A stretch of 64,000 nucleotides of DNA from assembly GCA_036936605.1 (NCBI GenBank), contig JAUPFV010000001.1:244526925-244590924 (forward strand), in the 5' to 3' direction. Below are positions 32,692-43,840 of the stretch, piece by piece. The stretch comes from Limnanthes douglasii subsp. nivea (lineage: Eukaryota > Streptophyta > Magnoliopsida > Brassicales > Limnanthaceae). Under the pieces are notes generated by a model that saw nothing but the letters and a program-made list of their open reading frames with translations, was not told the origin of the DNA and made no database searches. The translations under genes were made by a program, and so were the position numbers. Every line of letters starts with the position of its first letter. The first letter of the stretch is position 1.

Positions 32692-32907
32692 ATTTAGAAA
32701 TGTGAAAATGGGGGAATTAGAACCTAAAAGTCTGATTAGAAGGTGTGAAAAAAGTGGGTTTCAAGAAAACAACCCCTTTTATACCCTTGAGGGTATAATT
32801 GTCCATATATTGGCTCTAGGTAGTTTATGAAACTAGTCCAAAAACGGGTACCGTTTTGGTATTTGATAGTTGAGAAGGTATTTATGGATACTTTTCTTTT
32901 ATATTTA

Positions 32908-33122
32908 CCTTATTATTTTATTATTTTTTATTCTTAATTGCTTTTTTTCAACGAGAAAATTAATAATCAAAGTGTGATGAATGTGAAGAAAACATTCTGC
33001 AAATGTACACCTTAAAATATGACAAACACTATTTTTTGTGTTAACATATTGTAGTCGGAAGTGTTTCGTAATATGTTTTGATAAGGGAAGATTAAATTTT
33101 TTAAAAAGATAGGAGTGTTTCA
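32908..33122 (+). repeat. Probable left part of an LTR split by the Tat element
   Basis: This segment, and 43512-43839 on the other side of the Tat insertion, are probably one sequence interrupted at the TTTCA/TTTTA target site. The right part has a TATA box and ends at a gypsy primer-binding site, so the whole is inferred to be a 5' LTR. The LTR start is not fixed; TGTGATGAATG at ~32972 is one candidate. Confidence 0.35.
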
Positions 33123-33492
33123 TGGTTTGGTTTATTTTGGGTTGAGGGTAATTTTGTAAAGTGTTTTGCAAAGTATTTTGAGTATTAAGTGTTTGGTATA
33201 AAGTAGCTAGAGATTTGAGAAGCTTGGCTGTATTAAATGTTCATTAATGAAAGTAGTTGAGGTATTTATACCCTAAATTAAGGATCCATAGGCTTACGGG
33301 TTAAGTTATGGAATCGGGTCAAGTTTAAAGACTCATTAATCTTTTAAGTTGATTAACACATAGCTTAGTCAAAATGTGTTTATGTGTTTCTTTACTTTTG
33401 TCCTGTTCAGATAGTTCAGTGGTACGTTTATGTCCGAATTGCCCTTGTCCGGATAACACAGTGAGATGTGACTGGATAATCCGAACTCATCA
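33123..33492 (-). repeat. 3' LTR of the Tat element (370 bp)
   Basis: It matches 43133-43511 over its full length with scattered substitutions and small indels. A purine run on the minus strand just inside (CTAAAAAAAGGGCTGC, plus ~33493-33508) is a plausible polypurine tract for plus-strand priming. Confidence 0.9.
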
Positions 33493-33753
33493 GCAGCCCT
33501 TTTTTTAGGCCTTGTCAAATATCTATGGTAGGACTAAAAAATTTACTTAGCCAGTAGCGACTTTGTCCGACCTGCCTGTGCACTCAATTCGAAGTCTGTC
33601 CGAACTGACTTATTTTTCCAGAATTCTAAGAGTTTTCTTTTTGGATCGTGGACATGTGTCACAATCTGGTTCGACCTACCAGCCATTTTTCTTCCTAGAT
33701 CGGCTCTTCCACTAAGCCTAGAAAGTTACCTAGGCATTTAATCCTTCACACGT
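33493..33753. other. Untranslated spacer between the 3' LTR and the antisense ORF region
   Basis: Contains TCCGA-rich stretches (TGTCCGACCTG, CTGTCCGAACTG) similar to the TCCGAA wording of the LTRs. No frame. It may hold the promoter of the plus-strand ORF region that follows; CTCTTCCACTAAGCC and TTATATAAATC (~33822) are nearby, but no clear TATA box at the right spacing was fixed. Confidence 0.4.
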
Positions 33754-34317
33754 TTGCGCCGTCTTCCATCATTACCAAACCTTTTTCAACTTCTCCTAGG
33801 TAACAATCACTTTTTTCTGTTATTATATAAATCATTTTTCACTATTTCAATGTCCTCATCACTCAAAAACTTTCTAGAGAGATTTTCACTCTTGTCTTCA
33901 AACTTGTTCTTGAAGAGTTTTATGTTCACAGCCAGAAACACACTTGTTAAAGGAGGCTGGTTAAACTTGCCAAAGCTAGAAAAGGCGAGAAAAGTTGAGA
34001 GGGAGAATCGCATTGCTGCTGGTCTCTTAGTTTCCCTAAGTGAGAAGTCTGGTGAACCAACCCAAGAAGCTGACCAATGATCATCCTCTTCTGAAAATCC
34101 CAAGCCGAGACAGTTATTCAAACCAAGCCTCTCTCCTCTCCCCTCAGGATCTTCTGTTCAGGAGTCTCAATCTTCTGTCGCCAAAGAAAAAGCGGTTTCG
34201 AGTGTCAGAAAACCTTCCCCTTTCATAGCTATGGGTTCAAACATTGAGAAGTCCTCTGAAAAATCAACCCCTCACCGGACGACTTGTCTAACCAAATCCC
34301 AAACAACTACTTTACTG

Positions 34318-34443
34318 CCAAAGCCCTCCAGATCAGAGGCATCTAAGGTAACATCAAAAGATAAGCCCTCCGGATCGGAGGCCTCTAAAGTAGCCCTAAG
34401 GGATAAGCCATCCGGATCGGAGGCATCTAAAGTAGCCCCAGGG
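34318..34443 (+). repeat. 42-bp in-frame repeat (KPSGSEASKVA), three copies
   Basis: Three consecutive 14-residue units read KPSRSEASKVTSKD, KPSGSEASKVALRD and KPSGSEASKVAPGE. At DNA level each has CCCTCCGGATCGGAGGC-like wording with a TCCGGA palindrome. The array expanded within the antisense ORF. Confidence 0.85.
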
Positions 34444-35295
34444 GAAAGTCCTCTGGATCGCAACCCCAAACGGACACTAGGCCTTCAGAAACAACAAGCG
34501 TTCATTCATCCGAACAGCCTTTGGTGCCAGAAGCTGATCCCCCTTATACAAGGCAATTGATAAACCTTCCACAGTGATGGAAGAAGTAATGGAAGACAAT
34601 ATCGAAGAGGCTCCCTTCGAAACTGAAGCATCAGGTCAAACTTGGGATGTTGCTTCTGACAAGAAGGGTCAAAGTCAAGGTCTCTTTGACCCATCTGGAT
34701 ATTCTGGAGTTCCTAGAGGGCAATGTAGGCCTTTTCTTCAAAAATATCACTGTTAAATATCTGTTAGCTCTTCAAAACATCAACTATGTCTACACCCACA
34801 CTGCTGAGTTGGGCCGGATCCGGACAAAATTGGGGATCCCGGAGTCAGTGAAGGTAAGGATACCTGTCACTCCAAAGAATCTGATGGATTGTAAACTCAA
34901 TGAGGTGGTCATTTTCACTGAGGTGCTAAACTGGGGACTTCGTTTCCCATCGGACCCAGAAATTGTTAGGTATTTCTACCTTGTTAAATTCTTCCCAAGC
35001 CAACTAAGCCCAAACGCCTGATATTCTCTCATTGCTTGCATAATGGCATCAAGGTTGTCCAAAATCCCTCTCCCAATGGGGAACTTTTCCTTTGTGGCAA
35101 GTCTATGCAAGAATCACCATATTCCCTTCTATCATCATAATATGGGGAACGATTTCAAGGTGGTAAACGACTTACTAGAGTCTGAGAAGAACTGGAGGAT
35201 ACAGTTCCTGTTTATCAGTGGGTCATGGGAGAATGGTAGAAACATCAAGGCCAACACCAATCTCAGTATGTTAACTAGCAGATGGAAGAGTACTG

Positions 35296-35380
35296 GTAAG
35301 TTTTTTATCTTTGTTTTTCATGTTTTTCTTTTAAACTCATAAGTATTCATCTCCCGATTTATTTGTTACTCCTTTTTCAG
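35296..35380 (+). other. Predicted 85-bp intron in the antisense ORF
   Basis: The donor is CTG|GTAAGTTTT and the acceptor CCTTTTTCAG|TGCTG. The sequence between is T-rich and closes the frame with a stop, while the flanking exons code for a continuous protein (TSRWKSTV then LPKEFTGHLEEGQ). Spliced coding on the strand opposite to pol implies its own transcript. Confidence 0.65.
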
Positions 35381-36869
35381 TGCTGCCGAAGGAGTTCACC
35401 GGACACCTGGAGGAGGGGCAAACAACCTGTACCAAACTTAATGCATGGGCTGCGGAGCGTTGGAGGAATGTCTTCCACAATTACTTCACCTCAGGAAATG
35501 TTGTGAGGTCCCATCTATGAAACACCACAGGTCGAAGGGACCTCACATGGGAAGAGCTAACTATGCTTCATCCACCTCGTTTGATTCTTAAGCGAACGGA
35601 GGCCAAAGATGGTAAATTGGCCTTGTTTTCCAGGACCAAAGCTTTTAGAAAGATGAAAAGGAAGAAGAAGAAATCTGCAGCAGAGCAAGTTCAAGCTGCC
35701 ATGGAGGGGACTGGTTCGGGGAACCCAGAGGGAATCGACGCTGCCTTTCTCAAATTAGTAGAGGCTGAGACTGCTAAGAAGGCAGGAGAATCACAAAACC
35801 CATCAAAGCCTCCCAAACAGGACCGGAAAAGAAGAGCAAGTAGTGACAAAAAAGTTTCCAAAAAGAAAAAGGTCACCTTAGGATAAGAAATAATTATTTA
35901 TCCTTCGGAGCTTCTACCTCCACCAGCCCCTGTCGGTCCCACTCTACAAGAGAATATTCCAACGGGTCTGCAGTCCGGAGAGGGTACAGGGGGGCGATTG
36001 AATGAGTGGACATTAATGCCCTTTAAGACATTGATTTATACTTCAATGATTCTGAGAAGGATGATTGTGTAGGTCTCTTCCGCCCTTCGAGCTCTGCTAA
36101 CATGGTGACCTATAATGGTAAGTCTTTCTCTGTCTCCGGAGAATAAGATGTTGTGGCCCATTCCCTTCTTGGTCGCATCCAGCCAGTGCTTGACCTGGAG
36201 AGACAAGTGAAAATCCAGACCACTCTCATCAATTCCCTCACGTATGAAAAAGAGTCGTTATCAACCAACCTCCTTAATACCAACCAGAGTATATATGATT
36301 TGAAGAAAGAGATAGAGGAATTAAAGAAGAACAAGGAGGATCTAACAACCAAGTTGGCCACTTCGGAGACTGCCAGAACTGAACTCCAAGTTAAGTACTA
36401 TGGATTGGAAAAGGACCTCGCAACATGAAATGAGGACTTAAAGACCAAAGATGGTGTCATCCAGACCCTGTCCGGTGAGAATACTTCCTTAGAATGTACT
36501 GTGTCTAAGATGGCCAAAGATAAAGAGGACTTGGTGAAGCAGCAAGAACAAACTATTCAGGAAAGCATTGATAAATATACCAACGAGGTGATAGAATCCT
36601 TAGAGACAATATATGCTGAGGTTAAGTCTGACATGGTGTTGCTCTTCCATGGAAATTTTCCGAAGAGGACCCTTGGTCCCTTATGGAAATTTGTAGACTA
36701 TGATGACATCCCATTTCACATTATAGTTGTTGGTGACAAGTACAATTATACCAGTGGAATAGATTCCACCACTGATGAAGAGGAAGGAACTGGTGAGAAT
36801 TCGAGTGCCGAACTCAAAAGTTCCAAGAAAGGAGGTGACAAAGGAAATTCTGAAGGGAACAAGCCCTAA

Positions 36870-37432
36870 GGTTTAAACATCTTTTTGTTTTCTTACTTTT
36901 GTGAACGATTAAAGTTCTTGGATGGCCAAGGCATATTTTGTAGCATTATTTGGTTATATTCCGAATAGGTCTTTGAAATACTTAAAGTCCTCGGATGGCC
37001 AAGGCATATTTTGTTTTTCCTATTTGGTTAAAGTCCGAAGAGGTTTATTTATCAAATATTTCTTTGTTTAACACTTTCTTTCCCTTTAATTTTAATGGCT
37101 AATGTTTAAATAACCCCAAATATTTTTTAAATAGCCCCAATTATTCCAGAAGTATTATAGTGAGAGTGTTTAATATCTATGATGACATACGTTTAATGCT
37201 CATCACTCAACCAGGTTTATCCGATCTACCAAAGATCCAAAGTGTTGAACCAGTGATTTATACTTGAATTGAATTGTAGCAAAACCACACAAGATATTTT
37301 AAGAAGGCATCACATTTTATTGAATGAAAAAACTGGACACCTCATTAAGACCTCCCCGCGCCACCAGGGTAGGAAAGAGTATGCCCCATAATATTTACAT
37401 TGATATCTCACAAGTAAATATTTACACAACTT
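36870..37432. other. Spacer between the antisense ORF and integrase
   Basis: Contains a ~70-bp duplication with CGGATGGCCAAGGCATATTTTGT at 36991 and a TGGATGGCCAAGGCATATTTTGT copy at 36919. No coding frame. It would hold the 3' ends of the two converging transcripts. Confidence 0.6.
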
Positions 37433-38495
37433 TTATTCTAGATATAACCTGAGATGTTCAATATTCCATGGGTGCTTCAAAACCCTCCCTTCTTTGTCAT
37501 GAAGCCTATATGTCTCAGGCTTATAAGGGCCTTCCCAGTTTGGAGCCAGCTTACCGAACTGCTTCTCCTTGGTTTGTAGGAAAACTTTTCTCAAAACTTT
37601 ATCTTCTAGTTGAAAATCTCTTCTCTTGACCTTGGAAACAAACCCACTCCTCATCAAACCTTAGTAGTGGGTTGTTCTCAAGTCAGCTTTAACCCTTCTT
37701 TCTTCTATTAAGTCCAACTGATTCCTAATTGCTATTTTATTAGCCTGTTCATAATAACTATGGACCCTGTATGATGGTAGGGTAGCTTCAGGGGTAATGG
37801 AATCCATCCCATACACCAAAGCAAAAGGAGATTCTTGTGTAGAAGCCCGAGGAGTAGTTCGGTATGCCCACAATACTTCTTACAGATAACTTGGCCACTT
37901 CCTGCTGCCCCTTCCAGGTTCTTTTTTAATTCGACAGAATAGTCATGTTGGCAACTTCAACCTGTCTGTTCGCTTGTGGATAGAAGGAAGAAGAGAAGCA
38001 ATGTTGAATGCCTCTAGAGGCATAAAAATTCTCCATATCCTTGTTATTAAACTGGGGCCTGTTATCTGTGGCAATCTTCTGAGGAATCCCAAATCTGTAA
38101 CATATATTGGATAAGATGAATTTTATGATAGCTTTTGAAGTGGTTCTTGCCAAAGGAGCTGCCTCTATCCATTTTGAGAAGTAATCAATAGCAACTATAA
38201 TAGTCCTACACCCTCCGGATGCCATTGGCAGAGGCCCAACTAAATCTAATACCCAACAAACAAAAAGTACTGGATCAGAAATCGACTCAATAGCAACTGC
38301 TAGCACATGAATTTTGTTGCCATACCTTTGACATGGATCACATTTCTTTACCATTTCTTTAGCATGTTCCATTATGGATGACCAATAGTACCCAGCCAAC
38401 AACACTCTCCGGGTTAGTGCCCTGTAGCCACAATGAGCTGACCCTTCACCATCGTGTAGTTCGGATAGAACAACTTGAGATTCTTCAACCTTCAA
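37433..38495 (-). pseudogene. Tat integrase remnant
   Basis: The core starts near 38495 with a zinc-binding segment (HCGYRALTRRVLLAGYYW, KKCDPCQRYG) and runs through IVAIDYFSKWIEAAPLA (first catalytic Asp), ATDNRPQF (second Asp; the usual Gly before the Arg is gone) and QANRQVEVANM (catalytic Glu). A stop at 37926 follows. The frame resumes at 37873-37661 (WAYRTTPRASTQESPFALVYG) and 37657-37433 (FGKLAPNWEGPYKPETYRL, PWNIEHLRLYLE), the typical Tat integrase C-terminus. It would insert cDNA if whole, but two stops break it. Confidence 0.88.
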
Positions 38496-39180
38496 ACAAC
38501 GTAGGAAAGGTCTAGTGAAATGTTTTTTTATAGAGAACTTCCCTTATGATAAGAAATCCAAGAGCCCTGTGTTTAATTTTTCTTGCTATAGCTTTATCCG
38601 GAGGCAAAACCCCATCAGAAATGTATTGAAGTAGGGGAAATCTCCAATCTCTAGGCTGAACTACTTGTATATTGAAGATTTCCTCCTCTTCCTTCTTCTG
38701 GTTTGACTATATTGATGGGATTTCTTGTACATGAATCCAAAGGTAGGACTCAGAATATGCTATGGTTGCCCAGGAATTTGCCAGTGTATTTTCTGATCTA
38801 GGAATATGCTCATAACAAACACTTTTGAAATTGGTTGCCACCTCTTTAAGGATGAGTAACTATTTGATCAGTTGTTCCTTCTTGGCCTCAGATTGACCTT
38901 GAGCATGGTGGATAAGAAGCTATGAATCACTCATCAACCTAACTATTTTATCCTCACATAGGAAAGCTAATTTAAGACCAGTTATAACTGCTTCATATTC
39001 AGACTCATTGTTAGAGGCCCTGAATCCAAAGCATATAGCCTGGTACATTTTATCACCCCACAGAGAGGTTAGGCAAATTCCAGGTCCACAACCCATTGTG
39101 TTTGATCCACCATCAGTCCGGACAATCCATTCTTTTTTGGTTTTCCCTTCTTAAATCTGTTTAGAACTCCTATCTGGATG
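38496..39180 (-). pseudogene. Second (archaeal-type) RNase H domain remnant
   Basis: On the minus strand WIVRTDGGSNTMGCGPGICL (~39127-39068), ASNNESEYEAVITGLKLAF (~39013-38957) and LMSDS then a TAG (~38930) show the acidic residues of an RNase H unlike the first one at 39.4 kb. A second RNase H between the gypsy RNase H and the integrase is a trait of the Tat lineage. Stops at the second Asp segment and further on break it. Downstream runs the linker to integrase (~38800-38500). Confidence 0.75.
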
Positions 39181-40628
39181 GAATTCTACCAGGAAATCAA
39201 CAACAGGTTGAGCCTTGATAGTAGTTTGAGGGACGAAATCAATGTCATAATCACCCAACTCTACTGACCATTTGGTCATCCTTCTTGATATGGCTGCTTT
39301 CTGAAAAACATTCTTCAATGAAAAAGACGTTCAGACAACGATGGAATGAGATTGAAAATACTGCCTCATTTTTCTTGCAGCAATCACTAAGGCTAGTGCC
39401 AGCTTTTCAAGCTTCATGTACCTTTTCTCAGCATATATCAGGCTTTTGCTGATGTAGTACACCGGACGAGGGTAATTTTCCACCTCTCTTACGAATACTG
39501 CACTTATAGCGCATTCTGACACAGCCAAGTATACATAGAGTGTTTCTCCTTGTATGGGCTTGAAAAGGGTTTTTAGTGAGGACAAGTGTTCCTTTATCTT
39601 ATCAAAAGCTTGGCTGCATTGTGGAGACCAATTAAAGTCTTTAGCACTCTTCAAGGTTTGGAAAAACGGAGCACACTTATCCGAAGATCTTGAAGTAAAA
39701 CGATTCAAGGCAGCCGACCATCCAGTAAGCCTCTGGACTTCTTTAATATTCCGGGGAGGATCCATTTCTAATAGAGCATTCAACTGATCCAGATCGGGTT
39801 GTATCCCTTTCTCACTTATTACATACCCCAAAAAAAATTTGGATCGAACCCCAAAGACACGCTTTTCTGGATTTCAGTTTCAAATTCACCATTGTCAGAT
39901 TGGCAAAGGTTTCCCGAAGGTCAATCATATGCAAATCCTCCTCTAAGATTTTAACCATCATGTCATCTATGTACACCTCCATGTTTCTACCAATCTGATT
40001 AGCAAATGTTTTGTTTACTAACCTCTGGTAAATAGCCCCAGCATTTTTCAACCCAAAAAGCATCACCTTATAACAATGGAGACCCCTATCTATAATAAAT
40101 GTAGTATGATCTTGGTCCTTCGAATCCACTTGAATCTAGTTGATCCAGAGAAAGCATCCATGAAGGACAACAGCTTGTTGCCAGACGTTGAGTCCACCAA
40201 CTGATCTATCTGGGGGACCGGATAAAGATCTTTTAGGAAAGCTCTGTTTGGGTCAGTAAAATCAATACACATACGCCATTTCCCCTTCTTTTTCTTGACC
40301 AAACCTGATTGGCAGTCCATAAAGGATATTGGGACTCCTTTATGTGCCCCATCTTAGTAAGCCGGTCAATTTCTTGGACTATTACATCAGCTTTCTCCTT
40401 AGAGAAGGTCCTCCTTTTCTGCACGATAGGCGCAACATCACTCCGAATCGATAGTTTGTGAGAGATAACGCTTGCAGGCACTCCGGTTACATCACCATTG
40501 CACCAAGCAAAAACATGTTGATTGTCTGACAAAAAGGATAACAATTTATTCTTTAACTCTAGTGCCATCTTGGAGCCAAACTTATTACTTCTACCCTCTG
40601 GCAAATAGTGGGTTTCAACTTCTTCCAT
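39181..40628 (-). pseudogene. Tat reverse transcriptase and first RNase H remnant
   Basis: RT pieces in order on the minus strand: 40628-40233 (ISHKLSIRSDVAPIVQKRRT, KADVIVQEIDRLTKMGHIKE), 40320-40090 (GKWRMCIDFTDPNRAFLKD, YPVPQIDQLVDS), and 40129-39812 with the catalytic MEVYIDDMMVK. RNase H follows at 39831-39331 (LYVYLAVSECAISAVFVRE, YYISKSLIYAEKRYMKLEKL). The YIDD active site is intact, but the domain is cut by three frame changes and one stop. Confidence 0.9.
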
Positions 40629-41560
40629 CGGTATTATAACACTAGGGGCCTCTCTGGGGTCATCAATCTCACCCTCCCCCTCAGAAGGCTCCAGTAACTG
40701 CTAATCTTCATTGATTCGAACTGCTCCCAAAATTTTAGGAACAAGTGCAGTTGCATAGCACTTCCTTGCTATCTTCTGACTACTTCGGACAACACCCACA
40801 TGCCCTTAAACCGCATACTTTAAACACCGATGGACTGTTGAGGCCACAACATGCATTCTAGAGAGCCAGGACCTCCCAAAGATTGCATTATAACATGTGG
40901 GGAATTCTACCACAACGAATAACACTCTGACCAGCTTTTTAAAAGGCCCCTTTCCCAACAGCACCTCTTCCTCAAATTCCCTGATTACATTCGTAGAGCT
41001 CCCTGTGAAGCCCACAATGGTTTTGTTTGACCGTTGAATAACAGCCGGATTTTTCATCTACTTGTAAGAACTTAAAAAAAGGATCTTTACCGAACTGCCC
41101 GTGTCTATCAGAATTCGTTTAATATCATTGCCCCCCAATAGATACTCCTATCGTCACAACATCCTCATGAGGCCCATCGATATTTCTTAAATCATCTTCA
41201 TCAAAGACTATAAATGGAAAAGAGATTTGGGACTGATAAGAAGATATGCCTCCCTTCAACTGAGTAGCCAGAGAGTGAACATGCCTCTTCCTTGATGAGT
41301 GAGTTGGCGCTGTCATGGTATCCCCTCCGAATATAGTAAGTGACTCAAAGAAACTAATAAGTCCGGACACCGTCTTAGTTTGTTCTTTTATGACCCCTAT
41401 TTTATTTCGGGTTGGATCAGGATCCATGTACTCCGAATCAACATCAAATCTTTCAAGGATCACGATTGCCCCCTCCGGAGCAGATGCTCCCGCATTGTTC
41501 GTAGGCTCAGTTTGAGGAGCATTGTCAGACCTGTTTCCACCTCTTCTTTTGACATAAGCC
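40629..41560 (-). pseudogene. Tat aspartic protease region
   Basis: The minus strand shows FPFIVFDEDDLRNIDGPHED before the active site, then DTGSS with the catalytic D-T-G at 41097-41105. These two parts lie in different frames; the switch falls at a run of six G/C (~41131-41136), a typical slippage or indel spot. The rest of the domain is open at 41057-40806 (NKTIVGFTGSSTNVIREFEE, FPTCYNAIFGRSWL). The protease would cut Gag-Pol. Confidence 0.8.
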
Positions 41561-43000
41561 CCCAACTTACCTCTTTCAATGAGATTCTGAACTTCCTGAT
41601 TCAGAGCAATGCAGATTTGGGTGTTATGGTCAATATCATTGTGAAATTGGAAAAAAACAAGTATTTCGATTGTCACTGGGATACTGCAGTGCTGTTGGTT
41701 TCTGGAAAATGGACTTCATCCTTGGTCTTGTCAAAAATTGTGGCCACATTCTCTTTTAATTCTGCAAACTACTCCGGTTGAACCCAATGACCTCTTTTAC
41801 TCATTGACTGTTGACTCTAGGATGATTTTGATTGGATTGAGCCTGCTTAGCCCTGTTGGAACCCTGTCCGGTCTCCTTAGCCTTATACCCGAACTGGTTT
41901 TGGTTTTGAGTTGCTGGGGTGGACCTCACCTGACGTTGTACCTTGGTTTTCTTGGTTTTATCCACGTTAATCTGCTTCCCTACCTGATTTAACAAGCCAC
42001 CCCAAGTCATGGCCTTTTTCCTGGTCACTGAATCAACAAGATTCCCAGGATTTATCCCTTGTCTCAAGGAAGCAATTGCCACCTGATTGAAGCAATCTGC
42101 TAACCCGTTCTTGGTATTTACGAACCGACTTATGTAGTCATTTAAGGACTCATTTGGCTCTAGGGCACAATGGATGATAGTATCTACATTTCCCTTCACC
42201 TCCTAACTTCCCACAAATTGCCTTCGGAAGGCAACCCAAAATATATCAAAGTTTTTTATACACCCCCGAGGTAAACTATTGTACTACTCAAGAGCACTTC
42301 CTGTAAAATACTGGAAGAAGGATCTACACAGAAGTTTGTCATCATCATCATCAAAATTCATCATGAATTTCTTAAACTGCTCAAGGTGATTGTTCGGATC
42401 CTTACTCCCATCATACTTCTCCATTTTGGAACTGTCAAACCTTTTGGGTAGGTTTCCGGACAGTATCTTGGCAGACAATGGAGATTGTGTCCAATTCCTA
42501 TTACGACTGAAGACCATGTCTTCATTAAGTATTGCAAAGACACATGGTTCGGTCTAAAAAGCAAAAGGATCGATCAGCAACTAATCCCCATGCCTATGAC
42601 TGTGACTGTGAGATGACCCTTTGCCCAGATGCCTTTTAAGTCTTCCATGCCTATCTCTCTTTCTTGAATATTTTTTTAACTATTTTTGTTTCTTCCTGGT
42701 CCTCCCTTCATCATTGCTCGATGAAAAATACTCCTCAAGCTCAGCCTCGTTCGAAGAGTTGCTGGAGGACTCAGAATCTGAACTTTCAACCAGCGTGGAC
42801 CGGTGAGTCTTCTTGAAACTAACATGGGTCTTCTTTGAACTCAAATGAGTCTTTGCTGATGGATCATTCTCTCTAGAATTTTCAGTATGATGGATGGCTG
42901 ACGCCCTCGACTTCTCCTTTATACTAATTTCTGCTTGTTTTATGGCCCTCAACGCCTCTATTTCTGCTCTTAACTTGTCTCGCTCTTTGATGTTGTATTA
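41540..43000 (-). pseudogene. Tat gag remnant
   Basis: Starting at 42952 the minus strand codes a charged N-terminal part with Ser-rich repeats (KTHLSSKKTHVSFKKTHRST). The gag core then runs 42517-42284 (DSSKMEKYDGSKDPNNHLEQ, FQYFTGSALE) and 42199-41801 (ESLNDYISRFVNTKNGLADC, IASLRQGINPG). The last part (41676-41540) has the truncated knuckle FFQFHNDIDHNTQICIALNQ, where the first Cys of the Tat C..H..H..C pattern reads Phe. Stops and shifts separate the pieces. Confidence 0.82.
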
Positions 43001-43110
43001 TTTATTTTCCCTAACTACCTCCACCACAGGTGGTGAATTTGCTTGCTCGTTTAGATCCATCCGAACATGTATTTTTTACTGGTTTTGAATGCAAGTTTCA
43101 GGCATCGTCG

Positions 43111-43129
43111 CCTCCCACTGTGGTCGCCA
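43111..43129 (-). promoter_or_regulatory. Primer-binding site of the Tat element
   Basis: TGGCGACCACAGTGGGAGG on the minus strand lies three bases inside the 5' LTR. The TGGCGAC start (complement of a tRNA ending GTCGCCA) differs from the Met-tRNA site of copia elements and fits the Arg-type primers reported for Tat elements. Confidence 0.75.
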
Positions 43130-43132
43130 ATT

Positions 43133-43511
43133 TGGTTTGGTTTATTTTATGATGGGGGTAATTTTGTAAAATGTTTTGCAAAGTATTTTGAGTATTAAGT
43201 GTTTGGTATAAAGTAATGAGAGATTTGAGCAGCCTGGTTGTATTAAATGTTCATTACTTTCATTAATGAAAGTAGTTAGGGTATTTATACCCTAAATTAA
43301 AGACTCATGGGCTTACGGGTCAAGTTATGGAATCGGGTCAAGTTTAAGGACCCATTGATCTTTTAAGCTGATTAGTATATAGCTTAGTCAAAAGGTATTT
43401 ATGTGTTTCTTTACTTTTGTCCTGTCCGGATAGTTTAGTGGTACGTCTATATCCGAATTGCCCTTGTCTGGATAATAGAGTGAGCTGTGAGTGGATAATC
43501 CAAACTCATCA
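43133..43511 (-). repeat. 5' LTR of the Tat element (379 bp)
   Basis: It has the same TG...CA ends as its partner at 33123. A TATA-like TATAAATACC on the minus strand (plus ~43280-43291) is followed by AATGAAAGTAATGAACATTT, consistent with an LTR promoter driving leftward transcription. Confidence 0.9.
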
Positions 43512-43839
43512 TTTTATTAACAAAGAAAGTTTCTTAAGATAAATTGTTTATTAGGTAATGGAAAATGAGCAATTTATAACAAACAATAAATTTGAGGATA
43601 TGACCACAATTAGTAAATTGTTAGACTTGTGGGACCTACTATTTGTACTATAAAAGCACCACCCCTTTCTTGGAAATGTGTGATTGATAAATGATTGAGC
43701 AATTATTACTTTGACATTCTCTCTCTAAAAATACGTCTTTCTCTCTCTAAAATATTGGTTAAGTAATCTAAATAACACATTTAGTCCTCTAAACATTATT
43801 CTACTAAATAACCTTCTCCAAAGATTTCTGGAACAATCA
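43512..43839 (+). repeat. 3' part of a 5' LTR belonging to a second Tat-like element
   Basis: A TATA box (CTATAAAAG, 43648-43656) is followed by a CTCTCTCTAAA leader, and the segment ends just before a gypsy primer-binding site. This is the layout of an LTR R-U5 region. The Tat element at 33123-43511 interrupts it upstream. Confidence 0.6.
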
Positions 43840-43840
43840 T

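Larger units (their letters stand above)
29278..32898. mobile_element. Pack-MULE: Mutator-like element carrying host gene fragments
   Basis: A perfect 9-bp direct repeat TTATATTTA (29269-29277 and 32899-32907) flanks 3.62 kb, the TSD length of Mutator-like elements. The ends are long degenerate inverted repeats: left GGGAAATGACACACTAAGTACC-like, right (inverted) AAGAAAAGTATCCATAAATACC-like, continuing for roughly 70-80 bp with a shared AGTACCC/GGTACCC block. No mudrA transposase is present. Inside are exons of two unrelated host genes on opposite strands (29815-30113 and 32161-32358), an acidic-tail ORF remnant and a 278-bp tandem repeat. Capture of gene fragments by MULEs is known from plants as Pack-MULEs. 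Confidence 0.88.
33754..36869 (+). pseudogene. Antisense extra ORF of the Tat element (coiled-coil protein), broken
   Basis: On the strand opposite to pol, pieces of one long protein follow in order: basic N-terminus (33754-34080), repeats of KPSGSEASKVA (~34318-34440), a globular core (LALQNINYVYTHTAELGRIR, ~34760-34820; MASRLSKIPLPMGNFSFVAS at 35043), a GT-AG intron (35296-35380), a basic linker (FRKMKRKKKKSAAEQ, ~35650; KKVSKKKKV, ~35850), a heptad coiled coil (36153-36428, DLKKEIEELKKNKEDLTTKL) and a C-terminal domain with acidic tail (36501-36869). Stops (for example TGA at 36426-36428) and frameshifts break it. Similar antisense ORFs are reported for Tat/Retand elements; their function is unknown. 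Confidence 0.7.
33123..43511 (-). mobile_element. Tat-lineage Ty3/gypsy retrotransposon (10.4 kb) with antisense ORF region
   Basis: The two LTRs (33123-33492 and 43133-43511) are clearly homologous, start TGGTTTGGTTTATTTT and end ACTCATCA on the plus strand. The flanks TTTCA and TTTTA are a 5-bp TSD with one mismatch. The element reads leftward: PBS, gag, protease, RT, RNase H, a second RNase H, integrase. The second RNase H and the non-Met primer-binding site mark the Tat lineage. Between integrase and 3' LTR lie ~3.1 kb coding on the opposite strand, known from Tat/Retand elements. Every frame is broken. Confidence 0.92.
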
